20,127 nt of DNA from Candidatus Wildermuthbacteria bacterium GWA2_46_15 (GCA_001823105.1 MHTO01000003.1:1-20127), one strand, 5' to 3'. Positions 7,862 through 14,204 are shown, counted from the first letter of the stretch. Numbers and translations: made by a program. Notes: generated by a model not told the origin, from the sequence alone.

Positions 7862-7934
7862 AGTAATTTATGTCGGCGAATAGATGCTTAAGCCTTTAAT
7901 CGACCTTTCTTATCTTTGTAAAACAGTATCTAAC

Positions 7935-7955
7935 AGCGAGTACGATATATAAGCA
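7935..7955 (-). promoter_or_regulatory. Extended -10-like element sharing a 12-mer with dnaA promoter
   Basis: On the minus strand, TGC-TTATAT (7955 to 7947) is followed directly by ATCGTACTCGCT (7946 to 7935), the same 12-mer that follows the dnaA extended -10. If used, transcription would run toward the acidic ORF with a leader of roughly 80 nt. The -10 match is weak (TTATAT). An alternative weak pair, TTTACA-17-TTAAAG, lies nearer the ORF. Confidence 0.3.
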
Positions 7956-8010
7956 GAGCTTAATATAAGCAGAGCTTAATATAAGCAGAGCTTAATATAA
8001 GCAGAGCTTA
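7947..8010. repeat. Four perfect tandem copies of a 16-bp unit
   Basis: The unit ATATAAGCAGAGCTTA occurs four times head to tail without mismatch at 7947-7962, 7963-7978, 7979-7994 and 7995-8010. Each unit contains the inverted repeat AAGC-AGA-GCTT, and each junction contains GCTTA-ATA-TAAGC, so the array could bind a dimeric protein or form small hairpins. It resembles iterons or an operator array, or may be a simple variable-number repeat. It lies between ruvC and the acidic ORF. Confidence 0.95.
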
Positions 8011-8011
8011 G

Positions 8012-8053
8012 CCTCGCTAGAGCGAGGTCGGGCGGCGTACCGCCCGCTATAGC
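8012..8053. repeat. Two adjacent GC-rich hairpins
   Basis: CCTCGCT (8012-8018) pairs with AGCGAGG (8021-8027) around two bases, and CGGGCGG (8029-8035) pairs with CCGCCCG (8040-8046) around CGTA. A palindrome GCTATAGC (8046-8053) follows. The pair sits between the 16-bp repeats and the ruvC stop. It could end the yebC-ruvC transcript, but there is no T-run, so the role is open. Confidence 0.75.
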
Positions 8054-8078
8054 AATTTTAATTTCTTAAGAGATCTTG

Positions 8079-8576
8079 TCAATACCTGCGAGGCTTGGTC
8101 AACGAGAAAACTCCACAAAGAGCCACACCCAGGGCGTCGGTTACATCGTCTGGCCGGGGAATGCTTTTTAGCCCGAGTATCTCGACGATTCTTCTCTGAA
8201 CTTCTTCTTTTTCGGCGCGACCATAATTAGCGACCCGAGCTTTTACTTGGATCGGAGTGAACTCGATTATGGATATTTTTCTCCTGGCGGCACCGAGGAT
8301 GATGACGCCCGAGGCCCGGCTGACAGGAATGAGAGTTTTCTGATTTCTAAAAAAGAAGACGCTTTCAATGGCAATCAATCCCGGTTGGTACTTTTTGACC
8401 AAGGCATCAAACTCTTTGGCGATTTTTTCCAATCGTTGAGGAAAAGGATTGTCCGGAGTTGTTTCGATCAGCCCATAGGCCAGACAACTCACCCTTAGCC
8501 TTTTTGGTAGGCCGAGCGCTTCTAGAACTCCGTAGCCAATCGTGGCCGTGCCGGGATCGATGCCAAGAACAATCAT
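8079..8576 (-). CDS. ruvC: Holliday junction resolvase RuvC
   Basis: RuvC nicks Holliday junctions as a dimer with RuvAB during recombinational repair. The 165-aa protein starts MIVLGIDPGTATIGYGV and carries the four-acid active site: Asp7, Glu71 (AIES), and the C-terminal pair in RPDDVTDALGVA (Asp144 and Asp147). Length is normal. It follows yebC by 2 bp, a widespread arrangement, so the two are translated from one mRNA. The ruvA and ruvB genes are not in the window. The stop is TGA. Confidence 0.95.
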   Translation of the reverse strand: MIVLGIDPGTATIGYGVLEALGLPKRLRVSCLAYGLIETTPDNPFPQRLEKIAKEFDALVKKYQPGLIAIESVFFFRNQKTLIPVSRASGVIILGAARRKISIIEFTPIQVKARVANYGRAEKEEVQRRIVEILGLKSIPRPDDVTDALGVALCGVFSLTKPRRY

Positions 8577-8578
8577 GA

Positions 8579-9313
8579 TCAGTCTTTGAGATTAGAATAG
8601 ACGTCTTGAACGTCGCTATTTTCATCGAGGGCGTCAAAAAGCTTTTCGGCCCGATGCCTGTCAGTTTCAGCAATCGACACTTCGTCTTTAGCGACCCAGT
8701 CAGCTGAGGCAGAATCGATCTTCGCCCCATCTTTTTCTAAAGCCGCCTTAGTCGCCTGAAGGCTATCAACCGGGACATAGATTTCGAGAAGATCCTGGCG
8801 CCAGACAAGGTCTTGGGCTCCGGCTTCAATAGCCTTGAGTTCTAGGGTTTCTTTGTTCTTCCTGTCGTCGCTCTGATTCTCAGGGACCAGGGCAATCACT
8901 CCTTTTCTCTCAAACAGCCAGCGAACCGAGCCTTCCTGGGCGAGTTTGCCATTGTCTTGGGAAAGAATCTGTTTTATTTCTCCCAGGGTCCGGTTTTTAT
9001 TGTCGGTGATACCTTCAATTATCAGGGCGATGCCGCCGGGACCGTAAGCCTCAAATAAAAATTCGTTTAATTCTTTGCCTTCCAAGCCACCGCTGGCTTG
9101 TTTGATGGCCCTTTCGATGTTGTCATTAGGTGTATTGAAAGAGCGCGCCCTTTCAATGGCCACCTTTAATTTATAGTTGGTTTCGACGTTGGGACCGCCT
9201 TCTCTAACGGCAACGGTGATCAATTTAACCACTTTAGAAAAAATCTGTCCTCTTTTTTGGTCGGTGACGGCTTTCTGATGGGCGATGGTTTTCGCGTGAC
9301 TGTGACCGGACAT
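8579..9313 (-). CDS. yebC: YebC/PmpR (TACO1) family protein
   Basis: The 244-aa sequence matches the family along its whole length: opening MSGHSHAKTIAHQKAVTDQ, RGQIFSKVVKLITVAVREGG, the NTPNDNIERAIKQASGG segment, and YGPGGIALIIEGITDNKNRT before the second and third domains. Family members were first described as DNA-binding regulators; the mitochondrial relative TACO1 and more recent bacterial work point to help with ribosome stalling. The gene lies 3 bp after the lamin-tail-domain gene and 2 bp before ruvC. Confidence 0.95.
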   Translation of the reverse strand: MSGHSHAKTIAHQKAVTDQKRGQIFSKVVKLITVAVREGGPNVETNYKLKVAIERARSFNTPNDNIERAIKQASGGLEGKELNEFLFEAYGPGGIALIIEGITDNKNRTLGEIKQILSQDNGKLAQEGSVRWLFERKGVIALVPENQSDDRKNKETLELKAIEAGAQDLVWRQDLLEIYVPVDSLQATKAALEKDGAKIDSASADWVAKDEVSIAETDRHRAEKLFDALDENSDVQDVYSNLKD

Positions 9314-9316
9314 GAT

Positions 9317-10096
9317 TTAGGCCTTACTTTTATCTACTACTACTTTTAACACTAAAATAGCTATTCCCGAAAGGGCGGCGATCAAAAGGGCCAACCCGAG
9401 AACATCTAGAGAAGAAAAGCTCCCACTCTTAATTTCCCGAACGTTGCTTTGCGAAGCCGCTGCCAAAACAGGATCTTCTGGCCGATTCTCTTCTGGCCGG
9501 ATTCTTTCCGGATTTTCCGTGTTCACGATGGCGCTTTCGGGCTTCTGCCCCTGGCTTTCGGCCGGGACCAGTACTTTGTTTTTCTCGCCCGGACTGCCTT
9601 CGACGGCGGAGCTGGTTGACCACGAATCCTCTCTGGCCAAGGTTCGTTTGGTTGAGTTATCGCCGCCCGGCCAGCCGTTCTCGCCTCGGATCTCATCAAC
9701 TAAGTCGCCTTTTTCGTCGAGGAGGCGCAGGTTTTCGCCGCTGTTTTCCAGGGCGCCGGTATAAATTTGTTGAGCGACGACGCCCGGGACAGAGTCATCC
9801 CGGGTGCGTTCTAGAAGGTAAAAGCCATTCGGGATAATCTTTCCCGTTAAGCCAACATTGGGAATACCGTCTTCGGCAACTATTCTCCAGCCCTCTAGAT
9901 CGATCGTGGCGTCACTGTTATTATAGAGTTCGACCCATTCTTTGTTGGCCGAGGCTATTGTTCCCATCCAGGCGATCTCGCTGAAAATGACGTCGGCCGG
10001 CTGAGAGCCAAAACTACGGAGAGGAGAGAATAACAAGAGGAAAAGAACGACCGAGAACAAGGTATTGACAAAAAGTTGATTGTTTGTTATAATCAT
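9317..10096 (-). CDS. Exported lamin-tail-domain (LTD) surface protein
   Basis: The 259-aa protein has an N-terminal signal-like helix (about 9-30), an LTD fold at about 34-172 (VIFSEIAWMGT ... KEWVELYNNSDATIDLEGWRI ... ENLRLLDEKGDLVDEI), a polar Pro/Glu-rich linker (about 173-228) and a C-terminal helix (229-252) followed by VVDKSKA. This layout suggests a protein displayed outside the membrane and held by the C-terminal anchor. LTDs are frequent in exported CPR and environmental bacterial proteins; ligands are mostly unknown. The ATG overlaps the promoter of the divergent candidate RNA. A TTG at codon 13 is an alternative start that also leaves a signal-like helix. It heads the LTD-yebC-ruvC operon. 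Confidence 0.85.
   Translation of the reverse strand: MIITNNQLFVNTLFSVVLFLLLFSPLRSFGSQPADVIFSEIAWMGTIASANKEWVELYNNSDATIDLEGWRIVAEDGIPNVGLTGKIIPNGFYLLERTRDDSVPGVVAQQIYTGALENSGENLRLLDEKGDLVDEIRGENGWPGGDNSTKRTLAREDSWSTSSAVEGSPGEKNKVLVPAESQGQKPESAIVNTENPERIRPEENRPEDPVLAAASQSNVREIKSGSFSSLDVLGLALLIAALSGIAILVLKVVVDKSKA
10065..10093 (+). promoter_or_regulatory. Perfect sigma70-type consensus promoter
   Basis: TTGACA (10065-10070) and TATAAT (10088-10093) are separated by exactly 17 bp, so all twelve bases and the spacing match consensus. It points rightward, away from the LTD gene whose first codons it overlaps, and has no downstream protein gene that is clearly its target. Predicted start is near 10100. 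Confidence 0.85.
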
Positions 10097-10106
10097 TGGA
10101 GTATAT

Positions 10107-10122
10107 CGGGCAAGCTTGCCCG
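10107..10122. repeat. Perfect 16-bp palindrome between divergent start points
   Basis: CGGGCAAGCTTGCCCG is fully self-complementary. It lies just downstream of the consensus promoter for the candidate RNA and just upstream of TATACT (minus strand, 10100-10105), a possible -10 for the LTD gene. It may be an operator serving both directions or the first hairpin of the RNA. Confidence 0.8.
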
Positions 10123-10183
10123 CATAATCATGACGGCATAAAAACCTTTTCAGGTGGGGGCACCCTTCCGGGGAGAATTTTTC

Positions 10184-10333
10184 ATGAAGGAGATCCCGGT
10201 ATTTTTACTAGAATCTTCCTCGGGAAAATTTGAGACTCGTGACTGGCGTCCGGGTATGCCCCTGCCTGAGGGGGTTTTTGTTTTGGAGGCTACGAGGCCG
10301 GGTCTCATCAACGAGACCCGGCCTCATTCTTGA
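10184..10333 (+). CDS. Possible 49-aa ORF inside the candidate RNA
   Basis: An ATG at 10184 opens 49 codons to a TGA at 10331-10333. GGGGAG lies eight bases before the ATG, an acceptable Shine-Dalgarno match in a window where most genes have none. The frame begins MKEIPVFLLESSSGKFETRD and reads through both the putative terminator and the hairpin at 10294-10325, then overlaps the pilB end by 10 bp. No domain is recognised. It competes with the noncoding-RNA reading of the same bases; the strong terminator inside it makes a chance frame more likely. Confidence 0.25.
   Translation: MKEIPVFLLESSSGKFETRDWRPGMPLPEGVFVLEATRPGLINETRPHS
10259..10284 (+). terminator. Intrinsic terminator of the candidate RNA
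   Basis: CCCCT (10259-10263) pairs with AGGGG (10269-10273) around GCCTG and is followed by GTTTTTGTTTT. The 5' arm also forms the 3' side of the long closing stem (10257-10267), so the two structures are mutually exclusive; this could simply reflect co-transcriptional refolding. Confidence 0.7.
10294..10325. terminator. 13-bp perfect hairpin over the pilB stop codon
   Basis: GAGGCCGGGTCTC (10294-10306) and GAGACCCGGCCTC (10313-10325) enclose ATCAAC. It includes two bases of the pilB stop codon. Neither strand has a T-run after it, so it may be a U-less terminator or an RNA-protecting 3' end rather than a standard terminator. Confidence 0.5.
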
Positions 10334-11637
10334 CCCACGACCCTTTCTAACTCTTCAATTGTCGTCAGGCCCTCGAGAACTCTGATTAAACCATCTTGGT
10401 ACAGGGTGATCATGCCCTTTTCAATGGCTTTTTCTTTGAGGTCGCTGGTCGCAGGTTCCTTTAAGATGAATCTTTCCATTTCCTCATCAACCAAGAAAGC
10501 TTCGAAAACGCCCAATCTGCCCCGATAGCCGGTAAAGTTGCAATCCTCGCAGCCATTGGCAAAAGGAATTTTTGAGTCCTTAGAAAGAGGGGGGATTTTC
10601 ACATTTTGAGGCAATTTATTTAAACGGCGTCCCATCTTTTCCAGAAGATCAGTGGCAATAGGTTTTAATTCAACGCATTTCTGACAAACTTTTCTAATTA
10701 GTCTTTGGGCGACGGCCGAATTAATGGCGGCCGCGACCGAAGGCGGATTTGTCCCCAGATCAATTAATCTGGCGATGGTGCCGGCGGCGTCATTGGCGTG
10801 CAGGGTAGAAAAGACCAGGTGGCCGGTGAGGGCGGCTTGCAGAGCAATCTCCGCTGTTTCCAGGTCTCTAATTTCTCCCACCAATATTACATCCGGATCT
10901 TGCCGAACAATGGCTCTTAACCCAGAGGCAAAATCATAGCCCTTGGCCGGATTGGTCTGTGTTTGAGAAATGCCCTCGAGTCGATATTCGATCGGGTCCT
11001 CAATGGTAATAATTTTAATTTCTGAACTTTGAACTTCTTTTAAAAAAGCGTAGAGGGTGGTGGTTTTGCCCGAGCCAGTGGGGCCGGTGACAATGATCAT
11101 CCCATTGGGTTTGGTAATTTCTTGATGAAAAATCTCCAAAAGATCGGCTCTGAGGCCAAGTTGTTTTAGACTGATTAGGTCTTCTGAATTAAGGACTCTC
11201 AGGACAACCGATTCGCCGTATTCGGCAGGGAGGGTTGAAGATCGCACCTCGATACTTTTCTGATTATCAACAACAGAAAACCGACCATCTTGGGGCCGGT
11301 CACTAATATTCAGCTTAATACCCGAAACCAATTTTAAACGAGAGAGTAAGGGGCGATAATCTTCGCGAGAAATATTGATCAAGTCCTGCAGAACTCCGTC
11401 AATTCTTAGCCGGATCTTGACCCGATCTTCTTCTGTCTCGAAGTGAATATCAGAAGAGCTGAGATCAACCGCGCCGATGAAAATGGCCTCTAAGAGCTCG
11501 CTGATATTTTGGCCAGAAATCTGAGAAATTATCTTAGCAAAACCAGGAATGTTTTTAATTTTCTCCGGGTAGCCGAGTCGAGAAACCTGGACTTCTCCGC
11601 TCACTTTCCTGGGATTAGGAGTGGTGAAGTTAATCAC
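10324..11637 (-). CDS. pilB: Type IV pilus assembly / type II secretion ATPase (PilB/GspE family)
   Basis: The enzyme is a cytoplasmic hexameric ATPase that drives pilin polymerisation. In 437 aa it has the N2 domain (about 45-165, SSSDIHFETEEDRVKIRLRIDG), Walker A GPTGSGKT at 185-192, the Asp box TIEDPIEY at 211-218, Walker B DVILVGEIRD at 249-258, the His box GHLVFSTLHAND at 272-283, and a Zn-binding tetracysteine (Cys318, 321, 363, 366) that marks PilB/GspE rather than PilT. The N1/MshEN domain is missing: an in-frame stop lies three codons before the GTG start, so this is not a start-site error. No other pilus gene is adjacent. The symbol reflects family only; GspE is equally possible by name. 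Confidence 0.88.
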   Translation of the reverse strand: MINFTTPNPRKVSGEVQVSRLGYPEKIKNIPGFAKIISQISGQNISELLEAIFIGAVDLSSSDIHFETEEDRVKIRLRIDGVLQDLINISREDYRPLLSRLKLVSGIKLNISDRPQDGRFSVVDNQKSIEVRSSTLPAEYGESVVLRVLNSEDLISLKQLGLRADLLEIFHQEITKPNGMIIVTGPTGSGKTTTLYAFLKEVQSSEIKIITIEDPIEYRLEGISQTQTNPAKGYDFASGLRAIVRQDPDVILVGEIRDLETAEIALQAALTGHLVFSTLHANDAAGTIARLIDLGTNPPSVAAAINSAVAQRLIRKVCQKCVELKPIATDLLEKMGRRLNKLPQNVKIPPLSKDSKIPFANGCEDCNFTGYRGRLGVFEAFLVDEEMERFILKEPATSDLKEKAIEKGMITLYQDGLIRVLEGLTTIEELERVVGQE

Positions 11638-11671
11638 AATAGTTTAAAATTAAGCTAGAAGATATTTCCAC

Positions 11672-11698
11672 ACTATATCGATTTGTTTAAATAGTCAA
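11672..11698 (-). promoter_or_regulatory. Possible promoter of pilB
   Basis: On the minus strand, TTGACT (11693-11698) and TATAGT (11672-11677) match five of six bases each, but the spacer is only 15 bp. The start would be near 11665, about 28 nt before the GTG. The divergent exonuclease gene shares this 76-bp gap; no clear promoter for it is visible. Confidence 0.4.
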
Positions 11699-11713
11699 TC
11701 TGACGAACTAACC

Positions 11714-12628
11714 ATGGAAGATAAAAAACCGCTTTTGATCGTGATTGACGCTCATTCCATTATTCACCGGGCCTTTCACGCTTTGCCTCCATTGACCACC
11801 AAAGACGGTCGAGCCGTCGGCGCCGTTTATGGATTTTTCTCGATCTTTTTTAAAACACTCCGGGAGTTAAGGCCGAATTTCGTGGCCATCGCCTTTGATT
11901 TGGCCGCTCCCACTTTCCGTCACGAAGCCTTTTCGGGCTATAAGGCAAAACGGAAAAAGGCCCCCGAGGAATTTTACCAACAACTGCCTTTAATCAAGGA
12001 AATTCTGAGAGTTTTAAAGATAAAGGTTTTTGAAAAAGGAGGCTTCGAGGCCGATGACCTCATCGGCACCATTGCAGTCCGGGCCGAGAAAGATTTGGTT
12101 TTTCCCAATCTGGAGACAATCATTCTGAGCAGCGACGCCGATGTTTTACAGCTGGTTGACGGAAGAACCATGGCCCTGATTTTAAAAAAAGGAGTGAGCC
12201 AGACAATTCTTTATGACGAAAAAGGGGTTAGAGAAAAATACTTGGGCCTTAGCCCCCGGCAACTGATCGATTTTAAGGCTCTCCGAGGCGACCCGTCAGA
12301 TAATATCCCCGGAGTTTTTGGGATTGGAGAAAAGACAGCCACGGAATTGCTCAAGCAATTTCAGAGTCTGGAAAATGTCTATTTGGCGATTGAACAAAAC
12401 AAAGACAGAGCTTCTCTGAGGGAATCGCTTTATAGCAAACTGGTCCAGCAGAAAGATCAGGCTTTTCTGAGCAAAAAGTTAGCCGAGATTCGGCGAGATG
12501 TTGACATCGATTTTGACCTAGGGTCGTGTCGCTGGGGAGAGTACGATCGGAAGGCGGTAACCGAGGTTTTGAAAAACCTGCAATTTTTTAGCCTGTTGAA
12601 TAAATTACCCGACGATCCAACCGATTGA
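11714..12628 (+). CDS. Stand-alone 5'-3' exonuclease (PolA N-domain/FEN type)
   Basis: This nuclease removes RNA primers and 5' flaps, the job of the N-terminal domain of DNA polymerase I. The 304 residues cover just that domain: metal-binding acids Asp12 (VIDAHS), Asp62 (IAFD), Glu112, Asp114 and Asp115 (FEADDLIG), Asp141 and Asp143 (SSDADVLQ), Asp193 and Asp196 (GDPSDNIPG), followed by the helix-3-turn-helix GVFGIGEKTATELL. No 3'-5' exonuclease or polymerase domain follows; the frame ends in TGA and an unrelated gene begins 30 bp later. Such separation is common in reduced genomes. The ATG has no Shine-Dalgarno sequence. Confidence 0.9.
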   Translation: MEDKKPLLIVIDAHSIIHRAFHALPPLTTKDGRAVGAVYGFFSIFFKTLRELRPNFVAIAFDLAAPTFRHEAFSGYKAKRKKAPEEFYQQLPLIKEILRVLKIKVFEKGGFEADDLIGTIAVRAEKDLVFPNLETIILSSDADVLQLVDGRTMALILKKGVSQTILYDEKGVREKYLGLSPRQLIDFKALRGDPSDNIPGVFGIGEKTATELLKQFQSLENVYLAIEQNKDRASLRESLYSKLVQQKDQAFLSKKLAEIRRDVDIDFDLGSCRWGEYDRKAVTEVLKNLQFFSLLNKLPDDPTD

Positions 12629-12653
12629 GTTTACTCTTTAAACGGGGTAAAAT
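12625..12653 (+). promoter_or_regulatory. Promoter of the signalling run, leaderless geometry
   Basis: TTGAGT (12625-12630) and TAAAAT (12648-12653) are 17 bp apart. The -35 overlaps the stop codon of the exonuclease gene, and the start codon at 12659 is only six bases past the -10, so the mRNA would begin at or within one base of AUG. Confidence 0.5.
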
Positions 12654-12658
12654 GAAAT

Positions 12659-13654
12659 ATGCGAACGAAACATCTTTCGATCTATAACATTGTTTTAGCG
12701 GTGTTTGCGTGGACCTTGTTGGTCGGAGCGATCCTGGTCTATTTTTCCCTGAGTCAGCAGCGTCAGGATCTGTATCGATCCGCCGTGGAAGAAAAGGTCA
12801 AACTGGCCGAGACGATTAAAGAGACGGTCGCTTCTCCCTCTTGGCTTTACCAGATTTCTCTTTTAAGAGACCTGGAAAGGGGTTTAATTGCCGGTTTGTC
12901 TAAGTTTAAGGATGTCCGTTTCATTCGGGTTGTTAAAATCAGCGGCGAGATTTATCAAAGCTCTTTGGCCGGAGAGATAGGCAAGAAAATCAAAGAGCCG
13001 GGCGTGGTCGAGGTGGCTCAATCGGGCAAACCCTTGATCAGAGACGATGTTTTCCAAAACGAAGAGATAAAGCTTCTCATCTATCCGGGCTATGAAGACC
13101 GGACCATCTGGATCGGATTCTCTTTGAAAGACACCGAGGTTTTGATTCAGAAGCTTCTGCTGCGTTACTTTTTCATGGCTCTGGCGGCCTTACTGCTTCT
13201 GGGCTTGGCCCTTTTTGTTATCTTGCGGAGCGTGGTTGATCCGATTCGGAAGATTACGGCTAGTTGCGAAGATGTTCGGCGAGGCAATCTTGATATTCAG
13301 GCTGAGGTTGGTTGGCAAACAGAGATCGGCGAGTTAGCGGAAACTTTTAATAAAATGATCGGAGATCTTAAGGCGTCGCGCAAAAGCCTGGAGGAGTCAA
13401 AAGAAGTTTTAGAGATTAGAGTCGTCGCCCGGACCAAAGAATTAGAAGATCTAGCCCAGAGCCTCGAGGGCCAGGTTAAGGTTCGGACCAGGGATCTGCG
13501 TGAAAAAATGGAACAGCTGGAAAGATTTAATAAGCTGGCCGTGGATCGGGAATTAAAGATGATCGAATTAAAAAAAGACATTAATGAGCTAAGGGCGCAA
13601 TTAAATGAGTCAACTTCTAAACGAGACAGAAGTAAAAAGACTAATACAGCTTAA
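12659..13654 (+). CDS. HAMP-domain membrane sensor without kinase domain
   Basis: The 331-aa protein has a first membrane helix (about 9-31), a roughly 135-residue outside region (32-167) of the size of a Cache-type sensor, a second helix (169-190), a HAMP linker (191-243, with VVDPIRKI and EIGELAETFNKM) and a long coiled coil (about 240-318). There is no histidine kinase, cyclase or methyl-accepting domain, so it can receive a signal and transmit it only by protein contact. The next gene starts 50 bp before this one ends. A partner role with the cytoplasmic histidine kinase downstream is inferred from context; the stimulus is unknown. Confidence 0.75.
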   Translation: MRTKHLSIYNIVLAVFAWTLLVGAILVYFSLSQQRQDLYRSAVEEKVKLAETIKETVASPSWLYQISLLRDLERGLIAGLSKFKDVRFIRVVKISGEIYQSSLAGEIGKKIKEPGVVEVAQSGKPLIRDDVFQNEEIKLLIYPGYEDRTIWIGFSLKDTEVLIQKLLLRYFFMALAALLLLGLALFVILRSVVDPIRKITASCEDVRRGNLDIQAEVGWQTEIGELAETFNKMIGDLKASRKSLEESKEVLEIRVVARTKELEDLAQSLEGQVKVRTRDLREKMEQLERFNKLAVDRELKMIELKKDINELRAQLNESTSKRDRSKKTNTA

Positions 13655-14204
13655 GGGCGAGGTGAGAGGGGTGGTTTTTAAGACCGATTTTGAATATATC
13701 TTAAACCGAGAAGGAGAGGATGGCTTAGAAAAGCTGGAAAACAAATTTCAGGAAATAGGCCACCCCATTAAGTATAGAGAAATGAAGGCCCTCGCTTTTT
13801 ATCCTATCGGGCTAAGAGTTATTTCTCTTTTGGCGATCAAAGACATTTTTGGCTTTTCTGATGAAGAGATTAAAAAAATTGGAGAAGCGGCCCCCAAACT
13901 TTCATTAGTGATTAAGCTTTTTACGAAATACTTTCTTTCCATCACCCTGACCGCCCGGCAGGCGCCTTCAATGTGGGGAAAACACTATCGGGCCGGCAAG
14001 TTAGTGGTTGTCGAGATAAACGAGAAAGAAAAAAGAATTATTCTCAGCCTTGAAGATTTCAATCTTCATCCTCTTCTTTGTAAATATCTCGAAGGCTACT
14101 TTTCCACCGTTGTCAAAATGGCCGTGGGTAAACCGACTAATTCTCAGGAGATAAAATGCTCATTCAGCGGCGGCGAATCTCACGAATATCTAGTCAGTTG
14201 GTAA
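13605..14204 (+). CDS. Putative V4R / haem-NO-binding-like sensor protein
   Basis: The 199-aa soluble protein has no membrane segment. The central and C-terminal part (about 60-199: YPIGLRVISLLAIKD, TARQAPSMWGKHYRAG, LCKYLEGYFSTVVKM, HEYLVSW) resembles small-molecule-binding domains of the V4R/HNOB-like fold and the DUF2378 family seen in signalling clusters. This is a weak fold-level resemblance, not a motif-level match; no haem-ligating histidine can be assigned. Its ATG lies inside the end of the HAMP gene (50-bp overlap), so translational coupling is likely. Position between a membrane sensor and a kinase suggests a sensory or adaptor role. Treat the name as provisional. Confidence 0.5.
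   Translation: MSQLLNETEVKRLIQLKGEVRGVVFKTDFEYILNREGEDGLEKLENKFQEIGHPIKYREMKALAFYPIGLRVISLLAIKDIFGFSDEEIKKIGEAAPKLSLVIKLFTKYFLSITLTARQAPSMWGKHYRAGKLVVVEINEKEKRIILSLEDFNLHPLLCKYLEGYFSTVVKMAVGKPTNSQEIKCSFSGGESHEYLVSW

Larger units (their letters stand above)
10100..10284 (+). ncRNA. Candidate structured RNA of about 185 nt, possibly 6S-like
   Basis: A consensus promoter upstream and an intrinsic terminator at 10259-10284 define a transcript of about 185 nt. It would contain a 5' hairpin from the perfect palindrome CGGGCAAGCTTGCCCG (10107-10122), then a rod: an 11-bp closing stem 10152-10162 with 10257-10267 (two G-U pairs) extended by CCC/GGG (10163-10165 with 10252-10254), an asymmetric bubble whose 3' side can form GAC-TGGC-GTC (10241-10250), AATTTTTC (10176-10183) paired with GGAAAATT (10223-10230), and an apical stem 10186-10194 with 10213-10221 (one mismatch). 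Length, stand-alone promoter and rod-with-bubble shape recall 6S RNA, but the 52-nt leader before the closing stem is atypical. I see no SRP, tmRNA or RNase P signature. The SRP 4-helix motif is absent. Identity is open. Confidence 0.5.

Noticed and set aside
7947..8010. CRISPR array
   Set aside because: The 16-bp units are directly abutting with no spacers, and no cas genes are present.
9616..9837. Plus-strand frames opposite the LTD gene
   Set aside because: The LTD protein has a clear domain, signal helix and anchor on the minus strand; the opposing frames show no recognisable features.
10140..10284. Riboswitch reading of the closing stem versus terminator
   Set aside because: The alternative pairing looks like an expression platform, but no gene follows on the plus strand until 11714, and the pilB gene in between is on the other strand.
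10100..10290. Identification of the candidate RNA as SRP RNA, tmRNA or RNase P
   Set aside because: The SRP GGAAGGAAGCAGC motif, a tmRNA CCA end with tag frame, and RNase P conserved blocks are all absent.
11016..11040. TTCAAAG-type tract in pilB as a second heptamer insert
   Set aside because: The encoded EVQSSEIKIITIEDP stretch fits normal family length at this place, so there is no sign of insertion.
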